From: Methyloprofundus sp.
GTDB lineage: Bacteria; Pseudomonadota; Gammaproteobacteria; Methylococcales; Methylomonadaceae
Length of the DNA stretch: 11,836 nucleotides
Direction: 5' to 3'
NCBI GenBank assembly: GCA_030619185.1
Contig: JAUXBW010000034.1
Span: forward strand, 1 to 11,836
Position 1 is the first letter of the stretch. Each line of letters opens with the position of its first letter. Below are positions 7,210 through 11,836 of the stretch, piece after piece. Below the pieces are notes generated by a model, which was given only the letters and a program-made list of their open reading frames with translations, made no database searches and was not told the DNA's origin. Both the position numbers and the translations under genes were made by a program.

Positions 7210-7568
7210 CTATCAGGGCTGACGATATCGGCTTTAGCCCCGGCAACAATTGTCATGATAGTCTCAATATCAGCTTCTTCAACATCCATATCTTCGAGTG
7301 TTTCTTCAAGTAAATCTGCCACTTCAGAAAAAGCCTCTTCTGTAATACCCATAGCAGCATGAATAATTTTCAATTCCTTTCCTGCATATTTAACGGGACC
7401 ACCCAGAATATCTGAAAAAAACTTTGTTTGATGATCTATTAGTTGCTGTGTATCAACCCCTACAAAATAGGGTGCTAACTCTTCAGATTCAGCAACCTTG
7501 TTGTAAAACGCCTGAACCAATTTACTGACCGTGGCAAAGCCACCGTATTTATCGTATAGAGTCGTCAT
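7206..7568 (-). CDS. Group 1 truncated hemoglobin
   Basis: A 120-residue 2-over-2 globin, normal length for group 1. It starts LYDKYGG, has FY at 21-22 (Tyr22 fits the B10 ligand-stabilising tyrosine), HQTKFFSDILGGPVKYAGKEL (quoted as FFSDILGGP and YAGKEL) in the E helix region, and His70 in IIHAAMGI as the proximal heme ligand. Such proteins bind O2, NO or CO and often act in NO detoxification or gas sensing. The C-terminal 30 residues are unusually acidic (LEDMDVEEADIETI). AGG lies eight bases before the ATG. It is the first gene of a two-gene operon with the cyclase. Confidence 0.95.
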   Translation of the reverse strand: MTTLYDKYGGFATVSKLVQAFYNKVAESEELAPYFVGVDTQQLIDHQTKFFSDILGGPVKYAGKELKIIHAAMGITEEAFSEVADLLEETLEDMDVEEADIETIMTIVAGAKADIVSPDR

Positions 7569-7630
7569 AATTTACCTTTTTATCTTTAAGGGAGCTATTT
7601 GTTCGTTGTTTTGTACTTTCAAAATATCTT

Positions 7631-7647
7631 TCTAGTGCAGCACTAGA
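7631..7647. repeat. Perfect 17-base palindrome upstream of the globin
   Basis: TCTAGTGC and GCACTAGA flank a central A, eight perfect pairs. It lies 63 bases before the globin ATG, in the probable leader or promoter. It could be a repressor operator or a leader hairpin. A near copy sits at the other end of the operon (5891-5905). Confidence 0.7.
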
Positions 7648-7659
7648 TCAATATCTATG

Positions 7660-7694
7660 TTATCAGCAGATAATTGACAATTATCAATTGATAA
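7660..7694. promoter_or_regulatory. FNR/DNR-like box within overlapping dyads
   Basis: TTGAC-AATT-ATCAA at 7674-7687 matches the FNR/DNR consensus TTGAT-N4-ATCAA at nine of ten positions. Around it TTATC and GATAA alternate: TTATC/GATAA at 7660-7673, GATAATTG-A-CAATTATC at 7669-7685, and the perfect palindrome TTATCAATTGATAA at 7681-7694. The site is about 106 bases upstream of the globin ATG and 278 from the HD gene, so the globin operon is the likelier target. Control of a truncated hemoglobin by an oxygen- or NO-responsive regulator is biologically sensible. No sharp -10 was found at the expected distance. Confidence 0.5.
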
Positions 7695-7964
7695 GTTTGA
7701 TTCTATTCCTATCGTTTACAGAATGCAACTCAGTCTCATTTGTATGGCAGGTTTATTATCTATGCGTTTTTGTGCCTGTGCTTCGCTAGCAGTATCACCC
7801 TGAGTGAAAAAATGTTAAGCTGTGAAATCATCTATTTTCCTGATATCAATAACTCCCAGCTATCTTTGTCATTTCTGATCGTTTTTAGCAGGTAATCAGG
7901 TATATTTTAAAAGACGTTTAAGTAAGAAAATTCAGAGTCGATTAAAATCTCCAGAGGTATAGAT

Positions 7965-8906
7965 ATGTCTGAACAGTTACAAGCAAAAGAATCAGTTAAG
8001 CACCTTCCCTGGCAGAAGCTGGATATTTCATTGTCCGTGTGCATTACTGACGCTTCATCCGTTTGTGATGCAGTGCGGGATATTTTCCTCTACCGTTTTC
8101 CTGGCCAGGAAAACGAATTTGCAGTCATCGAAAAGATGTTTGAGGACATAGATCAAATATATCACGGTAGATTACCTGGCTACTGCGCTTGCGATACCGA
8201 TTATCATGACCTGCGCCATATTCTGGATGTCACCCTCGCTGCAACTCGCCTTTATGAAGGCTATGAAAAAGTACATGCCGGAACCGATAAGGCATTAGGT
8301 CTGGTGCGTATACAGCAAGGAATCACCGGTGCTTTATTTCACGATATAGGCTATATACGCCACCGCAATGACTCTAAACACAAGCACGGTGCCGAATATA
8401 CCAAAACTCATGTTGCCCGTGGCACACGTTTTTTGGCGAGTTACCTCCCCACATTGGATAAACAGGCCTGGGTAGCTAACATGAAACAACTCTTGCATTA
8501 TACTGGCTACGAAAAACAAGTCATCATGAAGGATGCTCTTGATCACACGCTGGGTTGTTTATTAGGCACGGCAGATTTGATTGCTCAGATGTCGGACCGA
8601 GTCTATCTTGAGCGATGCCGGGACTTCCTTTATCAGGAGTTCAAGATTGGTGAAGTAGCTGCGCCCGCAAGTGATTCAGGTCAGCCATTTGAATCACCAT
8701 TAGACATGCTAAATCAGACCCCAGACTTTATTCGCTTAACAAAAGAAAAGCGTCTCGATGATTTATTTGGCTCAGTGTATCGTTATGCAGAAGATTTTTT
8801 TGGCGGTGACAATCTCTATATGCAGGGTATCGAAAAAAATTGTCACTTTCTTGAGAAGTTGCTTGAAGAGCGTGAGTTGCATCAGTTAAATCGTGACACA
8901 AACTAA
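7965..8906 (+). CDS. HD-domain phosphohydrolase, possible cyclic-nucleotide phosphodiesterase
   Basis: A 313-residue protein with no signal peptide or membrane segment. The metal-site motifs are YHDLRHILDVT (His81, His85), LFHDIGYIRH (His126, Asp127, His133), a further His178 (LLHYTG) and Asp204 in LLGTADLI. The order and spacing YH-x3-H, HD-x5-H, TADL recall class I cyclic-nucleotide phosphodiesterases (YHNxxH, HDxxH, D), a branch of the HD superfamily. The neighbouring divergent adenylate cyclase makes cAMP hydrolysis an attractive inference, but the sequence alone only secures an HD metal-dependent phosphohydrolase. AGAGG lies seven bases before the ATG. It is the only gene in the window on the plus strand and it converges on the MCE operon. 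Confidence 0.85.
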   Translation: MSEQLQAKESVKHLPWQKLDISLSVCITDASSVCDAVRDIFLYRFPGQENEFAVIEKMFEDIDQIYHGRLPGYCACDTDYHDLRHILDVTLAATRLYEGYEKVHAGTDKALGLVRIQQGITGALFHDIGYIRHRNDSKHKHGAEYTKTHVARGTRFLASYLPTLDKQAWVANMKQLLHYTGYEKQVIMKDALDHTLGCLLGTADLIAQMSDRVYLERCRDFLYQEFKIGEVAAPASDSGQPFESPLDMLNQTPDFIRLTKEKRLDDLFGSVYRYAEDFFGGDNLYMQGIEKNCHFLEKLLEERELHQLNRDTN

Positions 8907-8979
8907 GGAACGTGCACGGAATAGCTTAAACACAGGCTGGCCTTTTTATCCGTCTTCTTCGTTGCAGAAATAGTTACGT

Positions 8980-9063
8980 AGCTGGAAATAACTGTTCGAT
9001 GTATCAACTTTCGATATTGGATGATTATTTATTTCCAGCTCCCTTACGCTATCGCTCATCCAA
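8980..9063. repeat. Interlocked inverted repeats between convergent genes
   Basis: AGCTGGAAATAA (8980-8991) and TTATTTCCAGCT (9029-9040) form a perfect 12-base inverted repeat. TTGGATGA (9017-9024) and TCATCCAA (9056-9063) form an eight-base inverted repeat that interlocks with it, so only one can pair at a time unless a pseudoknot forms. The segment GGTTGGATGAGCGATAGCG on the minus strand resembles dispersed palindromic repeats of other gammaproteobacteria. There is no T run, so it is not a classical terminator, but it lies where transcripts from both sides must end. Confidence 0.65.
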
Positions 9064-9077
9064 CCTTCATTATGGTG

Positions 9078-9974
9078 TCACTTTGACGAGCCAAGCTTCC
9101 CCAGTTCACTATCCACCTTTTCCAGATCTTGTGTATTTTGCATAACGTGATCAAGTCTTCCAATATAGCGAAAAACTATATTAGATCGAGTTAAATAATT
9201 CTGCGCATCCAGCCAGTGGCTCTGAAGCATCGACAGACGACCTAGTTCTGCAAGAGTCATGGCGATACCTAAGCGAGAGTAAGTTGTTTTATATCCACTA
9301 AGTGCGTGCTGCAAATGTGACTCGGCCTGCTTATAGTCTCCTTGATACTGTAGTAGAGTGGCCTGAAAACGCAGCAACCGGCAGGCAAAAACAGGCGCGC
9401 TGTTATCCGATAGAGTTAGTGCTTTAGCGTAGCGTTGTGTCCACAGTGACTCATCCTGTTTTAATGCAAATGCAATTTTGGTTCGACTTGCTATGGCCGT
9501 CAACTGAATGATATCAGGTGGATTGACTGGCGTTACTGCATTAAACTCGGGAAGCAGCGATTGCAATGTTTTTTCCGCCTGGACATACGCCTGCTGCTGT
9601 ATTGCACTTTGAGCTAAAAGCAAGCTAATGCGCGGTTGGTAATGCTGCAATGTAGCCGTTTTTGCAATATTAGCGGCGTACTGCAGGTGTTTCTGGCTAG
9701 TCGGGTAATCACCTGCGGATAGTGCTACTTCAGCGAGATTAATGTGACTGCTTAGAACGCCTTGCTGATTGTCCAGCCCCTGATAGAGTGCTAATGCTCT
9801 GCTAAACAATTGCCGTGCATGACTACGGTCGTCGACTGAAAATGCCTGCAGGCCATTATTTGAGAAATTTTCAGCATCCTGAATTGCTATTGGTTTGGTT
9901 ACAGCACTTCCTCCACAAGCTGAAAGTAGCAAGGAAACCAGTATCATAATTGCCTTAAGGTATGTCCTGATCAT
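9078..9974 (-). CDS. TPR-containing lipoprotein of the MCE operon
   Basis: A 298-residue predicted lipoprotein. Residues 1-20 form a type II signal peptide with lipobox LSAC (Cys20), and Gly21-Gly22 follow, so outer-membrane sorting is expected. The mature part is helical with at least four TPR-like pairs, at about 34-70, 71-106, 193-230 and 238-275 (for example LAEVALSAGDYPTSQKHL and YQGDYKQAESHLQHAL). Its ATG overlaps the MCE gene's TGA. By position it replaces the PqiC-type auxiliary lipoprotein found with other MCE systems and may bridge the MCE protein to the outer membrane or to a partner. That role is inferred from context. Confidence 0.85.
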   Translation of the reverse strand: MIRTYLKAIMILVSLLLSACGGSAVTKPIAIQDAENFSNNGLQAFSVDDRSHARQLFSRALALYQGLDNQQGVLSSHINLAEVALSAGDYPTSQKHLQYAANIAKTATLQHYQPRISLLLAQSAIQQQAYVQAEKTLQSLLPEFNAVTPVNPPDIIQLTAIASRTKIAFALKQDESLWTQRYAKALTLSDNSAPVFACRLLRFQATLLQYQGDYKQAESHLQHALSGYKTTYSRLGIAMTLAELGRLSMLQSHWLDAQNYLTRSNIVFRYIGRLDHVMQNTQDLEKVDSELGKLGSSK

Positions 9975-10990
9975 GGTGTAGGATGAGGCTGTATTAGTTG
10001 ATTAGGTTTACTTTGTTGCATATCATTCGATAATGGCCAGGTACTTTGAGCACTGTCTATTAATCGATCTGTCTTGGATAATGTTCTCCTGGCATCAATC
10101 ACTGTCCCTGGAATATTCTCTAATTCACTATTAATCAGAGTTAATGCGGTATTGGCCTGCTCAATGATCTCCCGCAGCTCCTGCACCATCGCTGGAAGAT
10201 TTTGCGCAGCACCACGTAGGTCCTGAGTGATAAATTTAGCATCCTGCAACAGCGGTTCGATCTGAATCAGTCGTTGCTTGGCAAGACCGAGAGTACCTTC
10301 AGCTTCCCGCAATATCTCAGCTCCCGAGGTAACTACAGACTTTAATTCTGTTTCTACCTTGACATCAAAAACGGCCGCTCCCAGAACACCATGCCCCGTT
10401 GCTATTTGTGCGATAATTTTATGCGCATTTTCTATGGTTACTTCCAGCTTTGGTAATAGCGTTTCTAGCTTGTTTAATAAGTCATGCTCATCTGCTGCCT
10501 GAATAATATGCGCAATACCTAATAATAAGTCATTTAATGAGGGCGTTTCTTCAACAGGTATCACCGAGCCATCTGCCAGCATGGGTGCATTGATTGAGCC
10601 TGACTTTATTTCAATCAAGGCCTCACTGATATTAGCTAATCTATTAACAACTGCTGTTGCGCCTGTTCTAATATAGGTCTGACTTTCTTCATAAACTTCA
10701 ATAGTCAGCCGAATCTTACTATCTTGAGTATGATTCAAGGCTGATACGATACCTACTTCACTGCCCAATGCTTTGACTGCATTGCCCTGGCTAATTCCTT
10801 CACTACTGGATACGTCCATATAATAGGTCACATGTTTTTCAAAAAAATGCTGGTTTCTGCCACTGATAATGATCAGGATCGAAATCAATATGAATGCAGA
10901 AAAAACAAACAGCCCTACAACCCGTTCACGATAATTGTAAGTTATCTTATGAATATAATGCCCTGTTTTCTTTTCCGGATCGGTATTCAT
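9971..10990 (-). CDS. MlaD-like MCE domain protein
   Basis: A 339-residue inner-membrane protein with one N-terminal membrane helix (about 24-43, VVGLFVFSAFILISILIIIS), a single MCE domain in the periplasm (about 54-148, with VKALGSEVGIV and ALIEIKSG), and a long helical, probably coiled-coil tail (about 150-315) ending in a Pro/Gln-rich segment. MCE proteins form ring or tube assemblies that carry lipids between membranes and partner with an MlaE-type permease and MlaF-type ATPase. E. coli MlaD is 183 residues, so the tail makes this closer to the Mce/PqiB-like long form with one domain. It overlaps both neighbours by ATGA. Confidence 0.92.
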   Translation of the reverse strand: MNTDPEKKTGHYIHKITYNYRERVVGLFVFSAFILISILIIISGRNQHFFEKHVTYYMDVSSSEGISQGNAVKALGSEVGIVSALNHTQDSKIRLTIEVYEESQTYIRTGATAVVNRLANISEALIEIKSGSINAPMLADGSVIPVEETPSLNDLLLGIAHIIQAADEHDLLNKLETLLPKLEVTIENAHKIIAQIATGHGVLGAAVFDVKVETELKSVVTSGAEILREAEGTLGLAKQRLIQIEPLLQDAKFITQDLRGAAQNLPAMVQELREIIEQANTALTLINSELENIPGTVIDARRTLSKTDRLIDSAQSTWPLSNDMQQSKPNQLIQPHPTP

Positions 10991-11754
10991 TTACGTACCT
11001 GCGTGGCTCTCTGAACAACACTTAACAAGGCCTTGACCTCCTTATCTCCAGTTTGCATAAATGCCCTCCAGCTGTTGAAACTAATTATTTTATGCTCAGA
11101 AATAAAAATTATCTGCTGCGCATGTTGTTCCAGAAAATGAGTATATTGTAGCCCCCCAATCATACAGACTGCACGACCTTGTTTATATTTTCCCAACAAT
11201 TCACCCATTTCTTCACGCTGTTTCGCTCCCAGGTCATTAAAAGGTACATCCAGAAAAAGTAAAGCAGGATCAAGAATCAAAGCACGCGCCAACGCAAGTT
11301 GTGCTCGCTGAAAACTGTTCAGCAATGCAGGAAAGGTCGTCAGTTCAAAATCACAATTTAATTCAGCCAAAAGTGTTCTCGCTTGATCCGCCGTTTCGCG
11401 GAAGGATAGATTGCGATGATAAAGTAACGGTAGCATCACATTCATCAATCCGTGCTGCACAGACAGTAATGGAGAAACACCGGAAAGATACCCCATCCGG
11501 GAGCGAAGCTTGCGCCTGGCTGTTTTATCAAGGTCCGTAATTACCTGGCCAAATATTTCCACCCGCCCCAGCCTGGGTTTGCTAATGCCGGCTAACATTT
11601 GTAAATAGGCTCTTAATTGGAACCGGTGTGGTCCCACCAGGCAAGTCAGAGTTGACGATTGTACCTGGCAATCTAATGGAGGATTTGACAATGCGTTGTC
11701 CTCTCCCCCCTCTGGAGTGGCCGCAGAAGCTGAAATTATCCCAGTCATACTCAT
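10987..11754 (-). CDS. Degenerate ABC ATPase-like protein of the MCE operon
   Basis: A 255-residue protein with the fold signature of an MlaF-type ABC nucleotide-binding subunit but with its catalytic motifs changed. Walker A is GPHRFQLR (41-48), lacking the Lys-Ser/Thr. The Q-loop region reads GYLSGVSPLLSV without Gln. The signature is LNSFQ (145-149) instead of LSGGQ, followed by a normal QLALARALILDP. Walker B is ALLFLD (164-169), but the catalytic Glu is Val170. The H-loop Thr-His is replaced by Gly-Gly near 200-201. The frame is intact and overlaps both neighbours by ATGA, so it seems maintained rather than a recent pseudogene. A structural, non-hydrolysing subunit is the likely reading. 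The paired start ATG-AGT-ATG leaves two options (residue 1 or 3). Confidence 0.88.
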   Translation of the reverse strand: MSMTGIISASAATPEGGEDNALSNPPLDCQVQSSTLTCLVGPHRFQLRAYLQMLAGISKPRLGRVEIFGQVITDLDKTARRKLRSRMGYLSGVSPLLSVQHGLMNVMLPLLYHRNLSFRETADQARTLLAELNCDFELTTFPALLNSFQRAQLALARALILDPALLFLDVPFNDLGAKQREEMGELLGKYKQGRAVCMIGGLQYTHFLEQHAQQIIFISEHKIISFNSWRAFMQTGDKEVKALLSVVQRATQVRK

Positions 11755-11836
11755 AAGCTGAAGAGTAAAAAATAGCCATCGGCCAGAAATAAAAATACCA
11801 GACTTCTAACCACCGCTTTTTGCATTTGCTGGGGGA
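11751..11836 (-). CDS. MlaE-like permease, C-terminal end only
   Basis: The frame enters from the right edge and stops at TGA 11753-11751, overlapping the ATPase-like start by ATGA. The 27 visible residues include AVVRSLVFLFLADGYFLL, which fits the last, hydrophobic segment of MlaE-family permeases (Ala-Val-Val followed by a membrane helix with an Asp). The position directly before the ATPase-like and MCE genes supports this. The rest of the gene and the operon promoter lie outside the window. Confidence 0.7.
   Translation of the reverse strand, partial: PQQMQKAVVRSLVFLFLADGYFLLFSL

Larger units (their letters stand above)
7569..7964. other. 396-base divergent regulatory region between globin and HD gene
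   Basis: No open frame of interest is seen. The globin-proximal third carries a perfect 17-base palindrome (7631-7647) and overlapping dyads including an FNR/DNR-like box (7660-7694). The rest, 7695-7964, is featureless to my eye apart from the ribosome binding site of the HD gene (AGAGG, seven bases before ATG) and a TATATT at 7901 that lacks a convincing -35 partner. Confidence 0.7.

Noticed and set aside
7800..7840. CRP-like site near TGTGAAATC upstream of the HD gene
   Set aside because: Only the left half-site is present. The expected TCACA partner is missing.
8907..8979. Terminator for the HD gene at the AGGCTGGCCTTTTT stretch
   Set aside because: The stem would be four pairs with a two-base loop, too weak to call.
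10987..11754. Calling the ATPase-like gene a pseudogene
   Set aside because: The frame is intact, overlaps both neighbours by ATGA, and keeps NBD-like segments such as ALARALILDPALLFLD. Loss of catalysis is not loss of the gene.
11582..11779. Open frame on the minus strand starting MAIFYSSAYEYD
   Set aside because: It is an alternative frame across the permease-ATPase junction. The permease tail and the ATPase-like frame explain the same bases much better.

Overview
The window reads as chromosome of a gammaproteobacterium (order uncertain; a methanotroph or sulfur oxidiser would fit). The main evidence is the order rpmH-rnpA-yidD-yidC followed by mnmE, with gammaproteobacterial-type proteins. 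Almost every gene is on the minus strand; the exception is the HD-domain gene at 7965-8906. There are no rRNA or tRNA genes, no CRISPR array and no insertion sequence.

Layout. (1) 1-1475 is the edge of an integrated element: a cut-off unknown gene, a tyrosine recombinase with a TTG start, an array of short repeats in front of it, and the 3' end of mnmE as the apparent attachment core. (2) 1476-5706 is housekeeping: mnmE with its own candidate promoter, a 465-base gap holding four related REP-like palindromes and a strong terminator, then the yidC/yidD/rnpA/rpmH operon driven by a perfect-consensus sigma70 promoter. dnaA does not lie beyond rpmH. (3) 5725-8906 is a signalling locus: a group 1 truncated hemoglobin translationally coupled to a PAS-like/class III nucleotidyl cyclase. 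Divergent from it is an HD protein whose metal-ligand pattern resembles class I cyclic-nucleotide phosphodiesterases. The shared 396-base upstream region carries an FNR/DNR-like box and other dyads. (4) 9078-11836 is an MCE-type lipid-transport operon: permease (3' end only), ABC ATPase-like protein, MCE membrane protein and TPR lipoprotein, each overlapping the next by ATGA.

Most notable points: the ATPase-like protein of the MCE operon has lost essentially all ABC catalytic motifs yet sits intact in a tightly coupled operon; the globin, cyclase and putative phosphodiesterase together look like a gas- or redox-linked cyclic-nucleotide circuit; and a nested REP cluster separates yidC from mnmE. 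Function assignments for these three are inferences from motifs and gene neighbourhood.
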